Positions 53,119-61,573 of a stretch of 64,000 nt of DNA are shown here, piece after piece. Source of the DNA: Bacteroidota bacterium. GTDB taxonomy: Bacteria > Bacteroidota > Bacteroidia > Chitinophagales > BACL12. The DNA is taken from contig JAKQVC010000132.1 of assembly GCA_029571985.1 (NCBI GenBank), positions 1 to 64,000 on the forward strand, given 5' to 3'. Below the pieces are notes generated by a model. The model ran no database searches. It was given only the letters and a program-made list of their open reading frames with translations, and was not told where the DNA came from. A program made the position numbers and the translations under genes. The number at the start of each line of letters is the position of its first letter. Within the stretch, counting starts at the first letter, position 1.

Positions 53119-55089
53119 TTATTGCTTAATAAAATTCGTTAAACCAATTCCGGATGGCGTTACAGTCGCAAGCAGATAATTACCTGCCGGCAAAGCTGTT
53201 ATGTCAATAGTGAAAGTATTTGTCTGAGTCATGATTAATGCGCCTTTACTATCGAAAATATAGCTATTTTGAATATCCTGAATACCTTGAATTGTGATGG
53301 AAGTAGTTGCAGGGTTTGGCGATACTTGTATTTGAGCGTTTACCAGATCCTGTATGCTCACTTCATCATTATCGGTGATGGTGATATCGTGTTCGGTAAT
53401 ATCGCCTAATACGCAGCTTCCGGCAGTTACTTCTATGGTTAGAATAACATGCTCATCTATTTCTATTTCTGCATCTTCCAGTATACTCACATTAACTGGT
53501 AAAACTGTTGAACCACCAGCAGTAAATGCTATTTCAGTTGGCAGCGTAAGCGAATAGTCCAATCCATTTACTGCTGTAGATGCAGGTGTTGCGGTAACTT
53601 CTACAGTGCAATCAGCAGATTCAGAGATGATGATATTTGCAACAGCACTTCCTGCGGCTTCAGATTTTACATCCGCATCAACAACAAATGAAACAGATGC
53701 TATACTGGCAACATCATTATCTGTAATATTTATTTCATAATCTGAAATACCTGCAGTGATACAACCGCCTGTCCAGGCAATCATATTAATAAGCAACATT
53801 TCAGTTGGTTCAATATCTAAATCATCAATAATTGGTATTTCGAAAGTGCTGGTGGTAGCGCCGGCTGCCGTGAAGGTGATAAACGTTGGCAGCAGGTAAG
53901 AATAATCCAACCCATTTTCCATTGTAGATGCTCCATCGAGATACAATTGGAATACGCAATCGGCAGGCTCACTTAATTCAATTGTGCCGGATACAGTTCC
54001 AACAGCTTCATCATCCGTTACACCGATAGTTGTAAAAGAAGCAATCGGCGGCACGATAGAGTCATTATCTGCAATAAAAATTGTTGATGATGGCGTTGCG
54101 CCGGGCAAACATCCACCAATAACATCATTTACATAAATGATACCGAATTCGAGTGGCTCTGTAGTCAGATCATCTACGATACCGATATCTAACGTAGCAG
54201 AAGTTGGGCCTCCCGCGGTGAATGTATATGAAAATACACCAAGGCCATAATCAAATGCAGGTGTTGCAGTTGATGCCGGGTCGTAGCTAAAGTTGAGTGT
54301 GCAATCGGCACTTTCGGAAATAGATATTTCTATGCTGGTTGCGCCAACTGATTCGTCGACCGTTAGCGTTTCAGGTGAAAAATTATACACAGGAGTTGCG
54401 GCAGCTTCATTGGCAATAAAAGAAATGCCATTAAAACCGAATTCATCGCGTGAGCCACTACCACCCACATCATTACCGCTCCAGCGCACATACAGAAATT
54501 CGCCCGGAGGCACACTAAATCCGGTAGCTAGTACTTCGAATGGTATTTCATAAAAATTAAAATCCGCAGAATCCGGCGATATATATTCCGACTCAGGAAT
54601 TTCAGTATAATCAATATTATTGGTGGAGAAGCTACATATAAAATTGTTGGAACGTTCCTCATCATTATAGGAAAAGGTGGTATAGCCAATCAGAACTTCA
54701 CCAATAGTTACTGCGGTATTATTTTGAAGACGGATTGTAATCGCGCCCGGAGTGAAATCGTCAGTAGTAGGTTGTACCCATATATGGTTCGGCGTTGGCA
54801 GTGTGAGTGCATAAACGCCCCCGGTTGTAATGGTGCCTAATTCGGCTGAGCCACGTGCCAGATCGCCATCTAATACCGTTCCACCGAAATCAACATCCCC
54901 GGTAGAAAACCCCTGAACGGCAAAAACATCAGAATTGAGGGTTCCGCCTCCGCCACCGGGTTGAAATCCAGCACCAGTAAAGTCAGTGATATCAACCGTA
55001 ACGGGAACACCGGTAGCCGTAATCGACAGTTGGGCCATCAGGGTTGGCGTGTAGGCGAAAACACTAAATGCAAGTAAAATTCTGAACAT
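53119..55089 (-). CDS. Secreted protein with three Calx-beta domains and T9SS sorting domain
   Basis: This 656-residue protein has a signal peptide (ILLAFSVFAYTPTLMAQ). The N-terminal domain (20-230) resembles that of the downstream gene (FTGAGFQPGGGGGTLNSD, FSTGDVDFGG, FVRWSGNDVGG-like YVRWSGNDVGGSGSRDEFG). Three Calx-beta units follow at about 235-335, 345-445 and 455-570, each with ES/EP-ADC and a DD-x-E-x-E calcium-binding-type segment. The sorting domain is at about 585-656 (VSPNPATTSITIQG). It is first in a two-gene unit of tandem paralogues. A role as a calcium-bound surface or biofilm protein is inferred from the domains. Confidence 0.87.
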   Translation of the reverse strand: MFRILLAFSVFAYTPTLMAQLSITATGVPVTVDITDFTGAGFQPGGGGGTLNSDVFAVQGFSTGDVDFGGTVLDGDLARGSAELGTITTGGVYALTLPTPNHIWVQPTTDDFTPGAITIRLQNNTAVTIGEVLIGYTTFSYNDEERSNNFICSFSTNNIDYTEIPESEYISPDSADFNFYEIPFEVLATGFSVPPGEFLYVRWSGNDVGGSGSRDEFGFNGISFIANEAAATPVYNFSPETLTVDESVGATSIEISISESADCTLNFSYDPASTATPAFDYGLGVFSYTFTAGGPTSATLDIGIVDDLTTEPLEFGIIYVNDVIGGCLPGATPSSTIFIADNDSIVPPIASFTTIGVTDDEAVGTVSGTIELSEPADCVFQLYLDGASTMENGLDYSYLLPTFITFTAAGATTSTFEIPIIDDLDIEPTEMLLINMIAWTGGCITAGISDYEINITDNDVASIASVSFVVDADVKSEAAGSAVANIIISESADCTVEVTATPASTAVNGLDYSLTLPTEIAFTAGGSTVLPVNVSILEDAEIEIDEHVILTIEVTAGSCVLGDITEHDITITDNDEVSIQDLVNAQIQVSPNPATTSITIQGIQDIQNSYIFDSKGALIMTQTNTFTIDITALPAGNYLLATVTPSGIGLTNFIKQ

Positions 55090-55194
55090 AGGTATAAAGT
55101 TAAATGTAGGGTAAAAATACAGACTATTTGCGGGATACAGCGGGATTTTAGGGCATTATTATGTTTAGAATGTGTGAAATCTGTGCGTTGGTTA

Positions 55195-55225
55195 TTTGGA
55201 TATTCAAATTCGTTATTGATATTTG
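55195..55225 (+). promoter_or_regulatory. Bacteroidota-type promoter of the YqgE gene
   Basis: TTTG (55195-55198) and GATATTTG (55218-55225) are 19 nt apart. The -7 differs from TAnnTTTG only in its first base. It is 22 nt before the ATG at 55248, which also has a G-rich ribosome-binding site. Confidence 0.5.
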
Positions 55226-55247
55226 AACCAAGAACTACATCTGGGGG

Positions 55248-55814
55248 ATGATACAATACGATGGAAAACCGACAGCCGGGCAGTTGCTGATAAGTGAACC
55301 TTTCATGCTTGACCCCAATTTCAAGCGGACGGTCATTTTGTTATGTGAACATGATACGGAGGGTGGCACGGTAGGATTTATTTTAAATAAATCGCTCGAT
55401 GTGCGGGTATGTGACGCATTGCTGGATTTTGATGTGGTAACCAACGAATTATTTTACGGGGGTCCGGTTGCACAAGACACCTTGCATTATTTGCACCGCT
55501 ACGGCGATAAAATAGAAGACAGTCTACAAATTGCACCTGACATTTTTTGGGGTGGAAATTTCGAACAATTAGGTGATATGCTGCGCGATGGGTTGATTGA
55601 CCCTGCCGGGGTAAAATTCTTCTTAGGCTACAGTGGTTGGAGTCCCGGACAATTACATGAAGAAATGGAGGATAAATCCTGGATTATTGCGCAGGCTACC
55701 GGCAAATATGTTTTTGAAATTAACCGGCAGGAATTATGGAAAAAAGTGCTTAATGATTTAGGTGGTGAACATAAACTTATTACCAACTATCCTGAAGATC
55801 CTCGTTTGAATTAA
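55248..55814 (+). CDS. YqgE/AlgH family protein
   Basis: This 188-residue cytosolic protein shows all family blocks: GQLLISEPFMLDPNFKRTVI (11-30), LLCEHDTEGGTVGFILNKSL (31-50), ELFYGGPVAQDTLHYLH, and FFLGYSGWSPGQLHEEM. Despite the AlgH name (alginate regulator in Pseudomonas), the molecular function is unknown. Length is normal. It has its own promoter and converges on the pdeM gene. Confidence 0.96.
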   Translation: MIQYDGKPTAGQLLISEPFMLDPNFKRTVILLCEHDTEGGTVGFILNKSLDVRVCDALLDFDVVTNELFYGGPVAQDTLHYLHRYGDKIEDSLQIAPDIFWGGNFEQLGDMLRDGLIDPAGVKFFLGYSGWSPGQLHEEMEDKSWIIAQATGKYVFEINRQELWKKVLNDLGGEHKLITNYPEDPRLN

Positions 55815-55846
55815 ACCGCTGATTCAACCGGCATTACTTTAAAATT

Positions 55847-56494
55847 TTACATAGTCCCATCATGAATCGCGATCAACTCCTGATCGGCGATAGCAAATAC
55901 CTGGTCATGTGTTTTAGGGTTGATAGCAAAGCCGCCGGTAAAGGACCCAAACGCAGGTAGCACCATGCGATTTCCTGAAATCCAAAAGCAGGGTAAACGC
56001 AGCGATTGCTTAGCTTTTCCATATAAACGTACGACAGGATGAATATGTCCGTGCATATTGAATTGCCCATCTTCAACCTGGCAGGTATCATGCGATAATA
56101 CTAAATGACCAAGTGTTAACTGTTCAGCATGACATAAAATGTTGGCATCGGTATACCATTGTCGGTCTAAAATATCATGATTTCCATAAATTAATTCGAT
56201 ACTTACCTGTTGGTGTTTTCGCCAATCGAGAAAAATTTCCATACCGGCATTATGCGCACTGTGAAACATATCTCCTAAAAAAACAATCCGCTTTGCCTGC
56301 ATGTGCTGTTTGGCTGCATCTATTCTCGCCAGGTCGCGGTGAATGACCCCTGCAGGGATGGCAATACCATGTTTTCGAAAATGCGCTTCTTTCGTGAAAT
56401 GTGCATCTGCAATCAGGAGCAATTGATGGGCAGGCAGAAAAACCATTTTATCTGCGAGTAATTGTATATCTATTTCCTGAATCGTTAGGCGCAT
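55847..56494 (-). CDS. pdeM: Ligase-associated DNA damage response endonuclease PdeM
   Basis: This 215-residue metallophosphoesterase-fold nuclease has the metal-binding motifs in order: LLIADAHFTKEAHFRKHG (about 27-44, Asp-x-His), VFLGDMFHS (Gly-Asp), YGNHD, LSHD, and GHIHP near 150. PdeM belongs to the ligase-associated DNA repair set with an Lhr-type helicase, an exonuclease and an ATP-dependent ligase. Here the helicase is directly upstream with a 52-nt gap. Ligase and exonuclease are not in the window. All metal ligands I can identify are intact. Confidence 0.94.
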   Translation of the reverse strand: MRLTIQEIDIQLLADKMVFLPAHQLLLIADAHFTKEAHFRKHGIAIPAGVIHRDLARIDAAKQHMQAKRIVFLGDMFHSAHNAGMEIFLDWRKHQQVSIELIYGNHDILDRQWYTDANILCHAEQLTLGHLVLSHDTCQVEDGQFNMHGHIHPVVRLYGKAKQSLRLPCFWISGNRMVLPAFGSFTGGFAINPKTHDQVFAIADQELIAIHDGTM

Positions 56495-56546
56495 AACAAG
56501 AAAAGGTTAAAGGTAGTGTTTGCTTACATGTATTGCTGTCTGCTCC

Positions 56547-58994
56547 CTACCCTTTTTCGCGTTTCATAGCTTCAATGCGGTCCGCGAGACTTTCAGAGCT
56601 CAGTTTATTTCTGCTCAGATCATCAACCACAATTGGAAAAGCTAACGGGCTGAATCGCTCTGTATGACAGATAATGATTTGCGATTTAGCGATGCGCATG
56701 AGGGCTATTCTCAACCGTGCATTTTCCATTTGGTCGGTAAGAATTTCGTCATAAGCCTGTTTTATCAATAAATTTCCCGGTTCATATTGTCGAAGCACAT
56801 CAAATATCAACTGCGCACTACTTTGCAGATGACGGGCGCGTTTTTGTTCGCCGGGATATCCCTGAAATACCATACCGGAAATCACAGCAATATCCCTGAA
56901 TTTTCGGCGGGCAAGTTCAGTGGCATTTACACTGTTAAAAACATCTTCATCAATATGCCGCATATCAAACATCGTGCGCACCCATACCTCATTTACTTCA
57001 ACTGTTTTATTACATAGTAATTCAAACCCATAATCATTCATAGCCACGCTGATACTCAATGATTGTGTTTTACTCAACCTGTAAGCAATTAATCCGGCCA
57101 ACGCTTCATGCACCATCCTGCCTTCGAAGGGATAGCAAAAAATATGAAATCCATCTTTACTTTCTGCGGTCTCGACCAGCATAGACTGATAATCCGGAAT
57201 TACTGAACGTTCGCGTTGCAAATCTAAAAGCGGTGTGAGCACCTTATATTCCAGATTGTGTATTTCCTGTTTTGCAGCAAGGCCTAATTGTTTCCGCATT
57301 ATGTCAGCCATATAGCCGGACAAGGGCATTCGGCCACCCATATAAGATGCCGTTATTGCTTTTTGCTCCTTTGTTTTACGCACATAGGCGGTCATGTCTT
57401 TGAGCATCACAAATTCAAGACAATGTCCGGCGAACCAAAACACATCACCGGCTTTTAAGGATGCAATGAAATATTCTTCAATAGATCCTAACCTTCCGCC
57501 ACCCATAAATCGGACCGTAACCACGGTATCGCTTACAATTGTGCCAATGTGCAAACGATGACGTGTAGCTGCGCGTTTATCCATAATCCGATATACGTCT
57601 CCAACTTTACCTACTTTGCTAAATTCATCATAAGCCTGAAATGTTTCACCGCCTTGCGTGATATGGCGTAATAACCAGTGCCAATCTTCAGGTGTTATCA
57701 GGTGGTACGCGTAGGTTGACTGCACTTCCTCATATAATTCTTGAGAGCGGAATCCACCGCTGATACTGAGTGTAACCATATACTGCAGCAGCACATCAAA
57801 ACACATAACCTGCGGATCTCTTTTCTCGACAACACCGGTGGCAATAGCTTCGCGAATTGCCGAAATTTCCATTAATTCGAGGGCATGTGTTGGAATAAAA
57901 TAAATCGTAGAAACAGCACCCGGCGCATGACCACTTCTTCCTGCTCTTTGTGTAAAGCGGGCAACTCCTTTAGGGGAACCAATTTGAATAACTGTATCAA
58001 CCGGTCGAAAATCTACACCCAAATCAAGACTGCTTGTACAAATAACAGCTTTTAGTTGCCCGGAATGCAGATGTTCCTCTACCCATTCGCGCACTTCTGC
58101 ACTTAAGGAACCGTGATGCATGGCCATTATACCAGCCAATGCAGGATCCTGATCCAACAATGCATGATACCAGATTTCCGCCATTGCCCGTGTATTGGTG
58201 AATACCAAGGTGGTTTGTGCATTGCGTATAATGCGCAAAATGTCCGGTAATAATTTTAACCCGATATGACCTGCCCATGGTAATGTTTCGATATGGTCAG
58301 GCAAAACGGTATGTACATCAATACGTTTATTTTGTTGACTGCGCACGATAACGGCATTGTGTTCATCTGCATCTCTGCCTAATAATACTTCAAGCGCCTC
58401 CATTAAATTACCGATAGTGGCAGAAATTCCCCAAATACGCAATGTGCGATTTTGGTGTTTGATTAATCCTTTTAATCGGCTCAGTGCTAATTCAATTTGC
58501 ACACCACGCTTACTGCCAATTAATTCATGCCATTCATCTACCACTACACAATCCAATTGTGCGAATATGTCAGCATACCCAACCTGACACAACAACACAT
58601 GTAAACTTTCAGGCGTAATAATCAGACATTCCGGTAACTGTTTTTTTTGCGCTTGTTTTTCTTTTGCGGAGATATCACCGGTTCGGATTTCAACACGCCA
58701 ATCCATATCAAATACATCACAAGCTTCCTGCAAGGCATGCCGAATATCCTTAGCTAATGCACGCAAGGGTGTAATCCATAACACCCGCAATCCCTTTTGC
58801 ACATGAGTGCCGGCCGCCAGATGCTGCGCAATTATGGGCAACCACATAGCATAAGTTTTGCCGCTGCCGGTAGGTGCATTTAATATACCATTATACCCGT
58901 GGCTGTATGCTTCTGCAAGTTCCTGCTGAAAGTCATATTCAGTCCAGTTTCGGGAAGCATACCAGGCTTTGAGTATGGCTTGGTAAGTATGCAC
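56547..58994 (-). CDS. Ligase-associated DEXH-box DNA helicase (Lhr-type)
   Basis: This 815-residue superfamily 2 helicase is the ATP-driven partner in the ligase-associated DNA damage response. Motif I is NAPTGSGKTYAMWLPI (about 39-54), Ia is WITPLRALAKDI, and motif II is CVVVDEWHELIGS, where DEWH is typical of this subgroup. Motif III SATIG, motif IV FTNTRAMAEIW and motif VI FTQRAGRSGHAPG are present. The C-terminal Lhr winged-helix/core region (about 420-800) is complete. It starts 2 nt after the GH57-like gene ends and precedes pdeM, so the three genes probably form one operon. Confidence 0.94.
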   Translation of the reverse strand: MHTYQAILKAWYASRNWTEYDFQQELAEAYSHGYNGILNAPTGSGKTYAMWLPIIAQHLAAGTHVQKGLRVLWITPLRALAKDIRHALQEACDVFDMDWRVEIRTGDISAKEKQAQKKQLPECLIITPESLHVLLCQVGYADIFAQLDCVVVDEWHELIGSKRGVQIELALSRLKGLIKHQNRTLRIWGISATIGNLMEALEVLLGRDADEHNAVIVRSQQNKRIDVHTVLPDHIETLPWAGHIGLKLLPDILRIIRNAQTTLVFTNTRAMAEIWYHALLDQDPALAGIMAMHHGSLSAEVREWVEEHLHSGQLKAVICTSSLDLGVDFRPVDTVIQIGSPKGVARFTQRAGRSGHAPGAVSTIYFIPTHALELMEISAIREAIATGVVEKRDPQVMCFDVLLQYMVTLSISGGFRSQELYEEVQSTYAYHLITPEDWHWLLRHITQGGETFQAYDEFSKVGKVGDVYRIMDKRAATRHRLHIGTIVSDTVVTVRFMGGGRLGSIEEYFIASLKAGDVFWFAGHCLEFVMLKDMTAYVRKTKEQKAITASYMGGRMPLSGYMADIMRKQLGLAAKQEIHNLEYKVLTPLLDLQRERSVIPDYQSMLVETAESKDGFHIFCYPFEGRMVHEALAGLIAYRLSKTQSLSISVAMNDYGFELLCNKTVEVNEVWVRTMFDMRHIDEDVFNSVNATELARRKFRDIAVISGMVFQGYPGEQKRARHLQSSAQLIFDVLRQYEPGNLLIKQAYDEILTDQMENARLRIALMRIAKSQIIICHTERFSPLAFPIVVDDLSRNKLSSESLADRIEAMKREKG

Positions 58995-58996
58995 AA

Positions 58997-61417
58997 TTAC
59001 AATCTGATCTTAAGTTGTTCGCCCACTGCTTTGCATTTCAGCAGCCATTTTTTATACTCTTCCTCCCCAATATTTCGCATGAACGCTTTATTACCGATAT
59101 GTTCCTTACCGATTTTAAAATAGGCATTCTGAATTCGCCATAATCTGAATTTTACATCCAGTTCATGTAAACGAATCAGTACCTGAGAAATTAAATCCAA
59201 TTGATTGAAGTCATATGGTGCAAGTGACCACTCTTTAACGAGCCGATATAGATACTGAGCAGATGCGATTCCTAAACTTTGCTGATCAAGGGTAACTTTC
59301 CAATCTAATGCAGCCGTTACTAATTGATCCAATGTAAATACATCTCTGCTATAGGTAAAAAACCAACGTTTCAAATCCGCATTAATCACCACATTTGTAT
59401 TTTCAGCAAGCAGATCCGGAATGGGCTTATTTTGGATGCGTAGCATATTTACCAGTGTGTACGTCCGATGGTATACACTGCGATACGTGTCTTCCGCTGT
59501 TAAAATATCGCGTTCCAGCATGCCGGAAATCAGTTTTTCGCGGTCGTCGGGAAATACATCCTCCAGCGTAAAGCGTTTAGCTCCAAATGTAGTATGTATC
59601 AATAATGTGATATCACTGATACTACTTTTACGGAATGCTTCTCGCAAGTCAAGAAATAGTTCTTCAAACTTATCATCATCCATAACATCAGCATAACCGC
59701 CAATTACGTGATGTTGACCCAAATACAGCGCTGCAAAATATAATTTTTCGGAGGCGTATGTAAAAGTACTTTGTAAGCGAAGAGAACCGACAGATAAAAC
59801 CAAATCACCGGCCGTTATCTTTTCAAAAAAGTCTGCATCAATTTTATAATTCAACCTGAAACCGGTAAACAGTCCTCCATCAAACAAACTTAATACTGCA
59901 TGATGTAATCCCACCTTTGTAAGGGTTAAACGCTGAGGTCTGATTTCAGCCCGATATAAGCCTGCAGCGTGTACATACTTTTCAATATTAGAAGGTGCCA
60001 GTTCCAGCAACTGCATAAAATGATCAAAAAATCTTGCCTGCGTTTCGTGTTCAGCTATTTGGATAACGCGGTCGGCATACTGCAGAATTTGTTTTGTTTC
60101 GATACGACTGACTTCATCAAAAAACCACCCGCAACTGGTAAACATCAACATAGCATGTCGCTGCATTTCCAATAAACGTATGGCCCTTATTTTCTGTTCT
60201 TCTGTAAGTTTAACATGGCAGCAGTTTTGCAAGAAACGGTCAATTGTTTCACCATCACGTTGTAATACAACTGAAATATATTGATTGCGCACGTGCCAGG
60301 GATTATTTGTCCAGGCACTGAATTCCTGCTCAAAAATAATATCTGCCTGATCTTTCAGCCAGTTTAAAGCATTGCGCAAAGGCTCACGCCATTGTTGATG
60401 AAAACCGGGATTGCCGCCATCAGTACAACCGCAATTACTTCTCCACCGTTCAACGCCATGCACACAACTCCAGCTGCTATTTTCATGAATCCGCGCTTCA
60501 TATTGCGGCGGAAACATCGCCAGATATTGTGCATAATTTACCAATTGCACTTCAGGGTTACTCCGTAAAAACCGGATGCAGGATGCCAAGGCCATATCAC
60601 CTCTGTAATGATGATGTCCATATGATTCGCCATCAGTGGCAATATGCATTAATTGGGGTTGCTCCTTTGATGGTATGGCATTTACTAACGCATCAGCAAA
60701 CACTTTTCCTGAATTTAATAAGCCGGCAAATGCAACATCGCGTGACACTCGGCCATTATAAAAGAAAACCGCAATGGTGCGTCCGGAAGGTAAATGTACG
60801 ACATAAGGTTTGGTGGCATCCACCGATTGCTCATCAACCGACAACCAATTTTCATCACCTGTTTTACGTATTGCTTTTGCTTGTCGAGGAGCTAAAATGG
60901 TAAATTGAATATCGTGTTTGGCTAATACTTCGAGTGTAGCGGTATCAACAGCAGTTTCTGCAAGCCACATACCTTCCGGTTTGCGGTTAAAGCGATGTAC
61001 AAAATCTGCTATTCCCCAAAGCACTTGCGTTTCTTTATCGCGATCCAACGCAAGCGGCATAATCATATGATTATACACCTGGGCGATTGCATTTCCATGC
61101 CCATCGTGATTAATGCTACTTTGTTTATCTGCCAGGAGAATATTTTGGTAGGTTTCGGTATCATGTGCCGCAATCCAGCTCATCAGGGTTGGGCCGATAT
61201 TAAAGCTGATTTGCGCGTAATTGTTAACGATATCGATAATGCGTTGCTCGTCGTTCAATACCCTTGAGGCTGCATTTGGGCCGTAACATTCTGCATTTAT
61301 GCGTTCATTCCAATCGTGAAAAGGAGCAGCGGAAGGTTGTTGTTCAATAACTTCAAGCCAGGCATTTTCCCTGGGCGGCTGATAAAAATGCCCATGGATA
61401 CAGATATACTTCTTCAT
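58997..61417 (-). CDS. GH57-type glycosidase-like protein with DUF3536
   Basis: I start at the ATG at 61417, because the product then opens MKKYICIHGHFYQPPRENAW, the standard first strand of these proteins; the longer frame to 61486 adds a non-conserved stretch. At 806 residues it has an N-terminal GH57-like barrel (NAASRVLNDEQRII, SFNIGPTLMSW, GMWLAETAVD with the likely nucleophile Glu, IATDGESYGHHH) and a C-terminal DUF3536 region. GH57 enzymes act on alpha-glucans such as glycogen. No signal peptide, so it is cytosolic. Its pairing with DNA-repair genes is unexpected. Confidence 0.92.
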   Translation of the reverse strand: MKKYICIHGHFYQPPRENAWLEVIEQQPSAAPFHDWNERINAECYGPNAASRVLNDEQRIIDIVNNYAQISFNIGPTLMSWIAAHDTETYQNILLADKQSSINHDGHGNAIAQVYNHMIMPLALDRDKETQVLWGIADFVHRFNRKPEGMWLAETAVDTATLEVLAKHDIQFTILAPRQAKAIRKTGDENWLSVDEQSVDATKPYVVHLPSGRTIAVFFYNGRVSRDVAFAGLLNSGKVFADALVNAIPSKEQPQLMHIATDGESYGHHHYRGDMALASCIRFLRSNPEVQLVNYAQYLAMFPPQYEARIHENSSWSCVHGVERWRSNCGCTDGGNPGFHQQWREPLRNALNWLKDQADIIFEQEFSAWTNNPWHVRNQYISVVLQRDGETIDRFLQNCCHVKLTEEQKIRAIRLLEMQRHAMLMFTSCGWFFDEVSRIETKQILQYADRVIQIAEHETQARFFDHFMQLLELAPSNIEKYVHAAGLYRAEIRPQRLTLTKVGLHHAVLSLFDGGLFTGFRLNYKIDADFFEKITAGDLVLSVGSLRLQSTFTYASEKLYFAALYLGQHHVIGGYADVMDDDKFEELFLDLREAFRKSSISDITLLIHTTFGAKRFTLEDVFPDDREKLISGMLERDILTAEDTYRSVYHRTYTLVNMLRIQNKPIPDLLAENTNVVINADLKRWFFTYSRDVFTLDQLVTAALDWKVTLDQQSLGIASAQYLYRLVKEWSLAPYDFNQLDLISQVLIRLHELDVKFRLWRIQNAYFKIGKEHIGNKAFMRNIGEEEYKKWLLKCKAVGEQLKIRL

Positions 61418-61486
61418 TGTTGCAAATCTAAGTGATGCAGGCGATTTGGCGCTATCCGCCGGTATATTAATGCACAATCCATGCAC

Positions 61487-61514
61487 AAAAAAACCACGCC
61501 CTTAAAGAGCGTGG
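61487..61514 (-). terminator. Intrinsic terminator of the DUF4394 gene
   Basis: On the minus strand CCACGC and GCGTGG (6-bp GC-rich stem, 9-nt loop) are followed by seven T. It lies 60 nt after the stop of the gene at 61574. Confidence 0.85.
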
Positions 61515-61573
61515 CAATCAAACCTAAACAGATATAGCACCGCAGATATTGGCTGCTATAGCCTGCTCATGTA

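Noticed and set aside
61418-61486. N-terminal extension of the GH57/DUF3536 protein
   Set aside because: The conserved family start MKKYICIHGHFYQPP is at 61417 and the extension is unlike any relative.
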